Assembly: GCA_037176705.1 (NCBI GenBank)
Contig: CM073891.1
Span: forward strand, 51,400,571-51,464,570
Length of the DNA stretch: 64,000 bases
DNA from: Molossus alvarezi
Taxonomy: Eukaryota; Chordata; Mammalia; Chiroptera; Molossidae
Direction of reading: 5' to 3'
The notes beneath the pieces were generated by a model, which was not told where the DNA came from, searched no databases, and saw nothing but the letters and a program-made list of their open reading frames with translations. Positions 13,901-24,139 of this stretch are shown piece by piece. Position numbers and translations under genes: made by a program. How positions within the stretch are numbered: position 1 is the stretch's first letter; the number at the start of each line of letters is the position of its first letter.

Positions 13901-14868
13901 CCACTATATGGGAGAGCATAATTGCCTACCATACATCAGATGAGGAGTTGATTTACAAAATATGTAGAGTACACATGCAACTCAACAAAAGGACAACAAA
14001 CAGTCCAATTAAAAATGGGCAGAAGACCTAAATGGACACTTCTCAAACAGGACATACAAATGACCAGAAGACATAAGAAAAAGTGTTCAATGTCACTAAT
14101 CATGAGAGAAATGCAAATTAAAATGACTATGAGGTATCATGTCACACCTACCAGAATGCCTTTCATCAACAAATGATCAAACAACAAGTGCTGATAAAGG
14201 TGTACAGAAAGGGGACTGTAGTACACTGCTGGATGAAGTGCAGACTGGCACAGCCACTAAGGAAAACAATATAGTGTTTCCTCAAAAAATCAAAAATTGA
14301 ACTGCCATTTGATCCAGTGATCCTACTTCTAGGAGTATATCTTAAGAAACCTGAAACACCAATCAGAAATAATATACGTACCCCTATGTTCATAGCAGCA
14401 CTATTTACAATTGCTAAGATCTGGAAACAGCCCAAGTGTCCATCAATAGATGAGTAGATAAAAAAGCTGTAGTACATATACCCAATGGAACACTATGCAG
14501 CTGTAAGAAGGAAAGATGTCTTATCCTTTGAGACAACATGGAGGGATCTGAAGAGTATTATGCTAAGTAAAGTAAGCCAATCAGAGAAAGACAAATATCA
14601 CATGATCTCACTTATGTGTGGAATATAATGAACAAAATAAGCTAATGAACAAAATAGACCCAGAGAAACAGAAGTAAGTTTCAGACTAACCAACCTCAGA
14701 GGAGGGAGCTGAGGAGGGAAGAGATAAATCAAAGAACTACATACATATATGCATAACCACTGGACATAGACAACAATGCTGTGAAAGGTGGGGAGAAGGA
14801 TTGGGAGGAGGGTGTCAATGCGGGAAAAAGGGGAAACATCTTTAACAAAAATAAATTAATTAATAAAA

Positions 14869-15735
14869 AATTATTCCTAGGCACCTTATTTTTTGTTGTT
14901 GTTGCAATAGTAAACAAGATTGTTTTCTTAGTTTCTTTTTTTGATAGTGTATTGGTGGCATATAAAAATGTCACTGATGTCTAAATATTAATTTTGTATC
15001 CTGCTGATTTGCTGAATTCAGGTATTAGACCTATTAGTTTTTGTTGGAGTCTTAATGGTCTTCTGTGTACAATATCATGTCATCTGCAAATAATGACAGT
15101 CTTACTTCCTCCTTTCCAATCTGGACTTCTTCTATTTCTTTTTCTTGCCCGATTGCTGTTACTAGGACTTACATCATTATGTTGAATAAGAGTTGTGAAA
15201 GTGGCCCTGGCCGGTTTGGCTCAGCAGTTAGAGCGTCGGCCTGCGGTCCAGAGAGACCCGGATTCGGTTCCCGCTAAGGGCGTGTACCTCGGTTGCAGTT
15301 TGTCCCCAGTCCTGGTTGGGTCGTGCGGGTGGCGGCCACTCAATGTGTCCCTTCACGTCACGTCGATGTTTCTCCCTTCCTCTCTCTCCCTCCCACTCTA
15401 TCTGTACAAAAAATGGAAAAATATCCTCGGGTGAGGATAAAAAAAAAAAAAAAAAGAGTTTTGAAAGTGAACGTCCCTGTTTTGCTCCTGATCTGAATGG
15501 AAACACTTTTAGTTTTTGCTGATTGAGTATCACGTTAGCTGTAGGTTCACCATATATGACCTTTATTATGTTGAGGTAAGATTCCTCTATTCCCACTTTG
15601 CTGAGAGTGTTTATCCTAAGTGGGTTCTGTATTTTATCAATGTTTTTTCTGCATCTGTGCAGATTCATAGATATGATCATGTGATTTTTAGCTTTCATTT
15701 TGTTCGTGTGATATAGAAATACTCTCTTAAGTGAC
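14869..15735 (-). mobile_element. Minus-strand L1, segment 2 (continuation of 6701-8532)
   Basis: This resumes the minus-strand L1 ORF2 where segment 1 stopped (around the 'cctaggtatctt'-like landmark) and extends into the RT region. A Ves SINE interrupts it at 15204-15454. The element is truncated at about 15735, where plus-strand L1M sequence begins. No frame is intact. Confidence 0.85.
15204..15454 (+). mobile_element. Ves-like SINE, long form
   Basis: A tRNA-like head ('tggctcagcagttagagcg'), a B-box-like 'ggttcccgct' region, CT-rich body, terminal 'cctcgggtgaggat' and poly(A). Direct repeats 'agagttgtgaaagtg' (15189-15203) and 'agagttttgaaagtg' (15455-15469) form a 15-bp TSD with one mismatch. 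Confidence 0.95.
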
Positions 15736-16711
15736 TGAAAAAACAAACAACAGAATTAAAGAAAATATTTTTCAAATAACATATCTGAAATTAACATTTA
15801 TTATAAAAATCTTATAACATTAATCATAGGAAAGCAATCCAATAAAAAATGGGCAAATTATCTAAGTAGACACTTTATCACAGATATACAGTTGGCAGAG
15901 AAGCATATCCAATAATATTAAACATAAATCATTAACAAATTACAAATGAAAATTACAATGAGGCACCACTACAAACCTATAAAGATAGATAATGTTTAAT
16001 TAAAACAAAACTAACAATACCCAATGCTTCTGAAGCTATAGAACAACTAGTCTCATACTAGTGGGATACAATATTATGGAAAACAGTTTGATAGTTACTT
16101 TATAAAATAAAACTATGATTCAGTAAGAATTCTAGAAATTTACACCAAGTAAACATCTAAAAGACTGCATATTATATAATATATTCATATGACAATTTAT
16201 AAAAGCGAAATCTAAAAACAGGAAAAAGATCAGAGGTTGCCAGGCATTGAAAGTAGGATGAGTACAAGGGCATCATGAGGAAACACTGGGTGTTGATAGA
16301 ACTGTTCTTTATAATAATATGGTGGTGAATATATGATTATATGTATTTGTTAAAACCCATAGAATGGTAAACCACAAAGAGTGAATATTATTTACTGTAT
16401 GCAAATTAAGGCTCAATCTGGATGTATGGGAGACCCAAAATAAAATGCAGACTATGACAAATAAAATTAACTGCATTCCAAATACATTACATATTTACAC
16501 TGAAGAGAGCAATGAGAAAAGATATATGTACACACACACACACACACACACACACGAGAAAAGTAAAAGAAAAAAATATATAGGCACTGAGCTGATATGA
16601 AAACTATAAACCCAGCTCCCAGTACATTGCTTTTTTTCAGTGGCATACTGCCTCGATAATATTCTCATTTTTTAAACTTGAGTTTGGGAGCATTATAACA
16701 AAAACCTAAAT
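15736..16711 (+). mobile_element. Old L1M 3' end
   Basis: ORF2 C-terminal-like sequence (about 15830-16080) is followed by a 3'UTR resembling L1ME/L1M elements (about 16360-16700). It is strongly decayed with no reading frame. It differs in its 3'UTR from the L1M at 951-6605, so it is a separate copy. Confidence 0.7.
16531..16555. repeat. (AC)n microsatellite
   Basis: About 12 AC units within the L1M 3'UTR. Confidence 0.95.
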
Positions 16712-16725
16712 AAAGCCATATAGAT

Positions 16726-17910
16726 GCTGATTCAAGATGGTGGCAGGCAGGACCAGAGAGATGGTGAGTTGGTGAGAGTGTGAGGTAGTGTGTTAGAGAG
16801 TGCAAGTCGACGTTAAGGTAGATGACCAAACAAATGCATTGCAGAGCAGAAGGTTCCTGTGCTGTGGACTGGAGCAGCTGGCTGCCGTGGTAAGTGGCTC
16901 TTCATGGTGCTTCTCCCTGTACTGCAGGGAGGTCCCACCATTTTGGAAGACCCCAGGACTTCCCTGGGAGGCAGCAGTGGGAGCAGCTAAGGTCCAGCAA
17001 CCTGAGGCCACCAGTGCACCAGGCACCATTGGACCGGTGGACACCCTGTGTCAACACAGACCATTTCACAGTAGCAGAGCTGTCAAGGTGCCTGTTACAG
17101 AAGCCACAAATGGCTGGGAGCCCAGAACCATCCCCCACAGTAGTAGCCCAATCAGAGTTGAGATATAACCCCAGCAACAGAGGCTGGGGAGCAGATATCC
17201 ATCATTGGGCAACAGAAGCACAGATCAGCAGCTGAGACCCATCCCCAAAAAACACCACCAATGGTTGAGCAGGAGCTGAGCCCCACTGGGCATCGGCACT
17301 CCCCAGCTGCCAGCAGCTGCACCTGGGGCTCCACAGGGGCCTGGGCAACACAGTTGCCCACAAGAGTGGTAGGGAGATGGGGCTCAAGATGGACCAGTGC
17401 AATCCAGCTGCCTTCGGGACCTGTGGGAGCTGGGGCACCAGAGAGGCGTGTGAGACACAGCTGCCCACAAGATAGGCATGAGGCCAGGTCTCCAGAAGGA
17501 ACTGTGTGATCCAGCTTCCCAAGCGGTCAGTGGGAAGTGGGGGCTCCAACAGGGACTGTACAATCCAGCTGCCTACAAGATCAGTGGGGAGCCAGGGTTC
17601 CAGTGAGGCCTGTGCGACACAACTGCCCATGGTGTTGGAAGAGGGCATGGCTCCAGCAGGGCCTGAGCTATACAGCTGCAGGTGGCACCAGCGGCCAGCT
17701 TGGAACACAGGTCCAGAGGGACCCACGTGATCCAGCAGCAGCATCTACCAGGACACACCAATGCCAGCCCTCATTAGTCAACCCTTCAGGATCCACAGCA
17801 GGTAAGAGGCGACATGCAACAAAACAGTTTGAGAGACACAGAAGCCTTATTTGATATACAGTGAGCTGCCTACACATCCAAACATCCCTCACTGGGTCTA
17901 GAGCTACCAG
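16726..17910 (+). promoter_or_regulatory. L1 5'UTR, type 1 (monomer-bearing)
   Basis: The start carries 'caagatggtggc', resembling the YY1-type motif found at L1 starts. A single-copy part (16726-17320) precedes a tandem array of 54-bp units (17321-17755) and a short linker before ORF1. Splice-donor-like sequences occur at 16889-16895 (ggtaagt) and 17799-17807 (caggtaaga). By family knowledge this region would act as the internal promoter; that role is inferred. Confidence 0.75.
17321..17755 (+). repeat. Tandem 54-bp monomers in L1 5'UTR, about 8 units
   Basis: Units begin near 17321, 17376, 17430, 17484, 17537, 17591, 17645 and 17702. Each follows the pattern ggnctccag..ggnctgtg.gacacagctgccnacaag. 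The periodicity is confirmed on the minus strand, where an open frame (17202-17744) translates to degenerate 18-residue repeats with recurrent GSW/GSC and LEP positions. Units are diverged from each other, so the array is not recent. Confidence 0.85.
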
Positions 17911-18890
17911 ATGGCTAAAATGAGGAGACAAAGAAACAACACCCAAAGGAAAGAAAAAGAGGAATCACCAGAAAAGGAACTACAGAAAATGGAAGACAGC
18001 AACTTGTCAGATAAAGAATTCAAAGCAATGATTTTAAGGGTACTCAAACAATTTGGTAAGAACTACAAGCAACTTAAAAGAAATATAAAGAGCTCACTAC
18101 TCTTTATAACTACTTAAGCTTAAAAAGAAGAGGTAGAAGCTACACATAAAGAGGTAGAAGCCATGCATAAAAACCAAGAGGAAATAAAGAATGACATAGC
18201 TGTTATAAAAAATACCTTAGAAGGGTTCAATAATAGATTAGAAGAAGCTGAAGACTGAATCAGTCTTAGAAGACAAGGTAGAGAACAACACCCAAATAGA
18301 GCAGCAAATGGAAAAAAAAAAAAAATTAAGCAAGAGGAGAGTTTAAAGGAGCTGTGGGACAATACAAAACATAATAACATTTGCATTATAGGGATATGAG
18401 AAGGAGAAGAATCAGAGAAAGGAATAGAGAACCTGTTTGAAGAAATAATGACAGAAAAATTCCCTGAACTGGTGAAGAAAAAAGTCACACAAGTCCAGGA
18501 AACACAGAGAGTCCCAAGCAACATGAAACCCAGAAGACCCACAGTTAGACACATCATAATAAAAATGGCAAACATAAAGGCAAAGAAAGAATCTTGAAGG
18601 AAGCAAAAGAGACAGAAAGTTACCTACAAGGGAGCTCCCATTAGACTGTCATGATTTCTCAATAGAAACGCTGCAGACCAGAAGGGAGTGGCATGAAGTG
18701 TACAAAGTAATGCAAGGCAAGGGTCTGAATCCAAGACTACTCTATCCAGCAAGGCTATCATTCAAAATTGAAGAAGAAATAAAGACCTTCATGGATACAA
18801 AAAAAGAAAAAAGAAAAAGCTAAAGGATTTGCCACCATGAAACCAGCACGACAAGAAATGCTGAAGGGACTGTTGGAAGAAGAAGAAGAA
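17911..18890 (+). pseudogene. L1 ORF1 remnant
   Basis: The start is at 17911 or the in-frame ATG at 17920 (MRRQRNN), followed by 68 codons before a stop at 18115-18117. Sequence for the rest of the coiled coil, the RRM (around 18370) and the C-terminal domain (LLYPA-like region near 18738) continues in shifting frames. The end corresponds to the 'atgctgaaggg' signature near 18857. The product would be the L1 RNA-binding protein, but the gene is dead. Confidence 0.87.
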
Positions 18891-21131
18891 TGGGGGGGTG
18901 GGGGGAGGGGCGCACAGGAATACAATTAAAATGGCAACTAATAACTATCTATCAATTATTACCTTAAATGTAAATGGCTTAAATGCTTCAATCAAAAGAC
19001 AAACAGTAGCTGATTGGATAAGAAAGCATGGCTCATATATATGCTGTCTATAAGAGACACACCTTACAACAAAAGACTCACATGGGATGAAATTGAAGGG
19101 ATGAAAAAATTTTTTCCAAGCAAATGGAAAAAACAAAACAAAAACTGGTGTAGCAATACTCATATCTGACAAGATAGACTTCAAAACAAAAGCCATAGAC
19201 AGAGAAGGTTACTACATAATATTAAAAGGAACAATCCAACAAGAGGATATAACTCTGGTAAACATATATGCATCAAATATAGAAGCACCAAAATATATTT
19301 TAAAACTTCTGGAGGACTTCAAGGGAGATATCAATAGCAACATGATAATAGTGCTTGACTTTAACATGCCACTGACATCACTGGATAAATCTTCTAGACA
19401 AAAAATCAATAAGGACATAGAGTCCTTACAACACAAACTGGATCAGTTGGACTTAATTGATATTTACAGAACATTTCACCCCAAAGCTGCAGAATATACA
19501 TTGTTCACAAGTACACATGGGTCATTCTCAAAGATAGACCACATGTTACAATACAAAGCAAGTCTCTACAAATTCAAAAAAAATTAAATCATATCAAGTA
19601 TCTTCTCAGATCACAGTGGCATGAAACTAGAACTCAATTACAATAAAAACACACAAAAACATTCAAATACTTGGAGGCTAAATAGCATGTTATTAAACAA
19701 CAAATGGGTTACTAACAAGATCAAGGAAGAAATTATAAAATACCTGGAAACCAATGAAAACAATCACAAAACAACACAAAATCTATGTGATGCAGCAAAA
19801 GCAGTTCTGAGAGGGAAGTTCATAGCACTACAAGCCTACCTCAAGAAAGAAGAAAAATTCCTGATTGACTTTCTAACCCTTCAACTTAAAGAACTAGAAA
19901 GTAAACAACGACAACAACAAAAACCCAGAGCTAGTAGGAGGAAGTAAAGAGTAAAGGTCAGAGCAGAAATAAAGACTAAAAAATATTTCAAAATATCAAT
20001 GAAACAAAAAGTTGGTTCTTTGAAAAGATAATCAAGATCGATGGACTTTGAGCCAGACTCACCAAGAAACAAAAAAAGAGAAACCAAATATATGAAATCA
20101 GAAAAAAAAGAGAAGTAACAACTGAAACCACAAAAATACAAAGGATCATCGAAACATACTATGAACAATTATACGCCAACACGTTGGACAACCTAGGTGA
20201 AATGGACAAATTTCTAAAAATACACAGCCTTTCAAAACTGAAAAAGAAAGAGATAGAAAACTTGAACAGACCAATAACAACTAAGACAATTGAAGAGTAA
20301 TAAAGAAACTTCCAGTAAACAAAAACCAGGGCCTAGATGGCTTCAGCGGGGAGTTTTACTGAACATTCAAAGATCTAATACCCATTCTCCTTAAACATTT
20401 CCAAAAAATCCAAGAAGATGGAACATTTCCAAACTCATTTTATGAGGCCAGCGTAATCCTAATTCCAAAACCAGATAAAGACACTACAAAGAAAGAAAAC
20501 TACAGGCCAATAAGGGATGAACACAGATGCCAAAATCCTAAACAAAGTATTAGCAAATCAAATCCAGAAATACATCAAAAAAATTATTCACCATAACCAA
20601 GTGGGATTCATCCCAGGGATGCAGGGATGGTACAATATTCACAAATCAATAAATGTGATACACCACATAAACAAAGTGAAAGATAAAAACCATATGACAT
20701 ATCACTAGATGCTGAAAACGCATTCAACAAAATCCAACACCCATTTCCGATAAAAATGCTCTGCAATGTGTGAATAGAGGGATCATATCTCAACATAATA
20801 AAGGCCATATATGAAAAACCTATAGCCAACATCATACTCAATGGACAAAAACTAAAAGCATTTTCCTTAAGAACAGGAAAAAGACAGGGATGCCCACTTT
20901 TGCCACTCTTATTTTACATAGTACTGGAAGTCTTAGCCACAGCAGACAGCAAGAAAAAATAACGGAGATCCAAATTGGAAAAGAGGAAGTGAAACTGTCA
21001 TTATATGCAGATGACATGATATTATACACAGAAAACCCTAAAGACTCCATCAAATATCTACTGGACTTAATAAATGAATTTGGCAAAGTAGCAGGATACA
21101 AAATTAACATAAAAAAATTGATGGCATTCTT

Positions 21132-21395
21132 TTTTTTTTATTTTTTATTTTTTTTATCCTCACCCGAGGACATTTTTCCATTTTTTGTTCAGGTAGAGTG
21201 GGAGGGAGAGAGAGGAACAGAGAGAGAGAGAGAAACATCGATTTGAAAGGAACACATCGAGTGCCTGCCACCTGCACAACTGACCAGGGTTGGGGACAAA
21301 CTGCAACCGAGGTATGCGCCCTTAGCGGGAACCGAACCTGGGTCTCTCAGGACTGCAGGCCGTCGCTCTAACCGCTGAACCAATCTGGCCAGGGC
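21132..21395 (-). mobile_element. Ves-like SINE, long form
   Basis: Poly(T), then 'atcctcacccgagga', a GA-rich body and a reversed tRNA-like head ending near 'ctggccagggc'. The TSD is 'atggcattctt' (21121-21131) against 'aatgcattctt' (21396-21406). It lies in L1 ORF2. Confidence 0.95.
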
Positions 21396-21440
21396 AATGC
21401 ATTCTTATATACCAATGATAAACTCACAGAAAGAGAAACT

Positions 21441-21465
21441 AAAAAAAAAAAAAAAAAAAAAAAAA
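21441..21465. repeat. Expanded A25 tract inside L1 ORF2
   Basis: The corresponding site in the L1 at 59202 has only six consecutive A's (after 'gagaaactg'). The tract has therefore grown to 25 A's here, by slippage or by a small insertion. Confidence 0.85.
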
Positions 21466-22190
21466 TCCCATTTACCATCACAGCAAAAAAATTAAGATAC
21501 CTAGGAGTAAACTTAACCAAAAAAATAAAGGACCTATTTGCAGAAAACTACAAGTCTTTGAAAAAAAGAAATAGAGGAAGATATAAAAAAGTGGAAGCAC
21601 ACACCGTGTTCAGGAATTGGAAAATCTAACATCATTAAAATGTCCATACTACCCAAAGAAATTTATAGAGTCAATAGCTAAGATCTGGAAACAGCCCAAG
21701 TGTCCATCAGTAGATGAGTGGATTAAAAAAGCTGTGGTATATGTACACAATGGAATACTATGCAGCTGTAAGAAAGAAAGATATCTTATTCTTTGAAATG
21801 ACATGGAGGGACCTGGAGAGTATCATGCTAAGCAAAACAAGCCAAACAGTGAAAGACAAAGATCACATGATCTTATTTATTTGTGGAATATAATGAACTG
21901 AACAAACTGATGAACAAAATTGACCCAGAGACATAGAGGTGGGGTACAGACTGAAAAACTTCGGAGCAGAAGGTTTGGGTGGAGGGAGAAATAAACCACA
22001 GAACTTACATGCACGTATGCATGACCAATGGACATAGACAACAAAGCTGGGGATGGGGCGGGGGGTTGGGGAGGAGGGTGTCAATGGTGGAAAAAAGAAG
22101 AAACATCTGTAACAGAAACAAATTAATTTTTTTAAAAAGCCATATAGATTTTTGTGTCTACAAAGTTTTTGTAACAACAAAGTTGCTTTG

Positions 22191-22402
22191 GTCTGGCTGG
22201 TGTGGCTCAGTGGTTGAGCATTGACCCATGCATCAAGAGGTCGCTGGTTCGATTCCCGGCCAGGACACATGCCCAGATTGTGGGCTTGACCCCCAGTGGG
22301 GGGCATGTGGGGGGTGACCAATCGATATTCTCTCTCATTGATGTCTCTATCTTTCTCTTTCATTTCCTCTCTCTGTAAAAATCAATAAAGAAAAAAAAAT
22401 TT
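22191..22402 (+). mobile_element. Ves-like SINE, short form
   Basis: A box 'tggctcagtggttgagc' and B box 'ggttcgattcc', then 'ccagtggggggc' and a tail 'caataaagaaaaaa'. A perfect 12-bp TSD 'aaagttgctttg' lies at 22179-22190 and 22403-22414. Confidence 0.95.
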
Positions 22403-22414
22403 AAAGTTGCTTTG

Positions 22415-23533
22415 TGGCCTTTATTTGTTGGGAAGTGTAACTTTGTTCTTAGGTTTCCAAACTGAAAACAATAGTGCCACCTCCAAGAAAATAGTGTGGT
22501 TGTGTGCTTTGTTGTCTGCCTTGAAACAGCTCACAAAGCAGCTGCTCTGCAGTGTTTTAAAAAGATGATCTGTCCAATCAGTGTGTACTACTCCGTTTCT
22601 TTTTCCCCAAGTCATTTACACTGCAATGCCAACACTTAACATTTTAAAAGTGTGCAAAGCAGCTATTATTATTTTCAAAAAGCCTACCTCCAGTGTATTA
22701 AATGACTGATCTTCTCCCATGTTGTCTATTTACACAGCTATTTGGTCAACTGACTTTGGGCTGAGAAAATTTACCTCACCCCCTTCAGTCTACTCTCCTT
22801 CCAAATCCAACCCAGTGTCTCACCCACTCAGTTCTCTTCTTGACTGAGCACTTTGCCTAACATGTCAAATAACTTTATACTCTTTAGCAATTATTTGCTA
22901 TTATTATTGTTAATGTTATTTTTGTGACTATTGTCAGCAGCAGCATTACTATTGATTGTTCAGCTTGTTTTGGTTTAATCTGAACTCCCTACTTCTCTCA
23001 TAAAAGCCTGCTTCTCCCTGATTTTAAACCATTCACCAAAGCCTCCTGAATTACACTTTTACCAAATGCTAAATAAATTTTGTTATAAATTCTATTCTTC
23101 TTCCAGAGGAATTTGAAGCCATTGGTTTCAAAGAAGTTCTACTGGTGACTGTTGTACGTCTGAAGGTGTTGAGTGGACATCGGTGATGGCAAAGGCAGTT
23201 GCCCAGGAGCCTTTGGAGTGTGTTCTGATTGTGCTTCTACTGTGTCAACACTGCACTTTCTTTAGGAACAAAGGGGTCATTCTTTTGCTAGCAATCTTGA
23301 GAAGGTCTCAATCTCCCACCAGGTTACCTAAAAATAAAATGATTCAAGGAAATTCTTAGATAAATGCAAGTGATTCCAAAATGGTTTTTCTGAATTAAGA
23401 TTTTTAAATAAGAATATGCAAGAACAATAGACATAGGCATTAAAACAAAACAAAAAACAAAGACTCTGGAATGAAAACATGGTGAGATTAGAATAATTTG
23501 CTGACAAAAGACAGTCTATAGCACTTGATTTAG
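22415..23533. other. Single-copy-looking sequence
   Basis: No gene, RNA or repeat is recognised. A moderately GC-richer part (23100-23310) has no open frame of note and no similarity that I can name. Confidence 0.4.
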
Positions 23534-24139
23534 TGTGGTAGGAAGAATAATGGTCGCCCAAAGATGTCCATGCCCTAATCCCTGGAACCTCTGCCTATGT
23601 CACATGGCAAAGGGGACTTTGCAGATGGAGATAAGGCTGCTTGCTAATCAGCTGACTTTAAAGTAGCGAGAGTATCTGGGTGGGACCAGTGTAACTGCAT
23701 GGGCTCTTAGAAGTGGAAGGCAAAAGGCAGACAGTCAGTCAGAGAGAGTTCCAGCAGCAGAGAGAGGTCAAGAAAGATGCGGCTTGAGGAGGATTTGACT
23801 TATTCTTGCTGGTTGTGGGCTGTCAAGACTATGCAAGACTGGAGAAAGGCTTTTAGGACCAAAGGGCAATCCTCAGCTGACAGCCAGTAATAAAACAGGG
23901 AACTTGGTCCTACCAACACTTGGAAATCAAGCAAGTCAACAACCTGCATGTCCCTGGAAATGGAATCTCCCCCAGAGCTTCCAGAAGAGAATGCAGCTCT
24001 GTCTGTTTGTCTACTCAGACCAGACAAACCAGCCAATCCCACTGGACTTCTGACCAAAAGAACTATGAAATAAAAATATCGTATTGTCTCATATTGCCAA
24101 GTTTGTGGGAATCTGTGACAGCAGAAATAGAAATCTAAT
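23534..24139 (+). mobile_element. Ancient LTR-like repeat (probably ERVL-MaLR class)
   Basis: The start 'tgtggtaggaagaataatgg' and the text through to 'acagcagaaatagaaatctaat' follow a well-known dispersed mammalian repeat with TG...CA-type ends and an AATAAA-like signal near 24068. The sequence 45569-46062 is the same family in the opposite orientation. The exact family name is not certain. No internal retroviral genes are present. Confidence 0.7.

Larger units (their letters stand above)
10523..14520 (+). pseudogene. L1 ORF2 remnant (endonuclease and reverse transcriptase)
   Basis: The ORF2 start codon is lost (the position corresponding to 'atggcaata' reads 'gtgaccata'). Endonuclease-like sequence with the GDFN motif lies near 11265. 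The longest RT remnant, 111 codons at 12584-12919, keeps the motif A aspartate (SLDA) and the catalytic FADD box near its end, and another 81-codon piece at 13240-13485 matches the thumb region. A Ves SINE interrupts the endonuclease part at 10642-10966. Many stops and frameshifts abolish function. Confidence 0.88.
8533..14868 (+). mobile_element. Full-length but inactive L1 (type-2 5'UTR)
   Basis: A complete L1 organisation is visible: 5'UTR 8533-9601, ORF1 remnant, ORF2 remnant and 3'UTR ending in 'ataaattaattaataaaaaa'. The 5' end aligns with that of the L1 at 59202, which marks it as full length. It splits an older minus-strand L1, and a short decayed TSD (about 'ttatttcc' at 8525-8532 against 'ttattcc' at 14871-14877) fits the insertion point. 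A Ves SINE with a GAA tail sits in the ORF2 region. Numerous stops and frameshifts in both ORFs show that it is dead. Confidence 0.9.
18931..21840 (+). pseudogene. L1 ORF2 remnant
   Basis: The start ATG at 18931 is preserved ([16 protein letters not shown]). The frame stops after about 40 codons where the glutamine of the endonuclease QETH motif has become TAA. Later pieces include an endonuclease C-terminal stretch (19342-19587, with LDFN in place of GDFN), a linker (19621-19947), RT fingers (20517-20708) and an RT piece with YADD in place of FADD (20890 onward). A SINE at 21132 and the 1.1-kb deletion near 21676 complete the inactivation. Confidence 0.88.
16726..22135 (+). mobile_element. 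L1 with monomeric (type-1) 5'UTR and internal deletion
   Basis: The element is bounded by a perfect 14-bp TSD, 'aaagccatatagat' (16712-16725 and 22136-22149). It comprises a type-1 5'UTR (16726-17910), ORF1 and ORF2 remnants, and a G-rich 3'UTR ending in 'aattaatttttttaaa'. A Ves SINE lies at 21132-21395. At about 21676 the RT/thumb region jumps directly to the 3' part of ORF2; compared with the L1 at 8533-14868, about 1.1 kb is missing. The 5' end aligns with that of the L1 at 56221, so the element was originally full length. Confidence 0.93.

Noticed and set aside
23100..23310. Possible processed pseudogene in a GC-richer stretch
   Set aside because: No recognisable protein similarity, no poly(A) and no TSD.
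23534..24139. Possible endogenous retrovirus with genes
   Set aside because: Only a solitary LTR-like sequence is present; no gag, pol or env similarity is found nearby.
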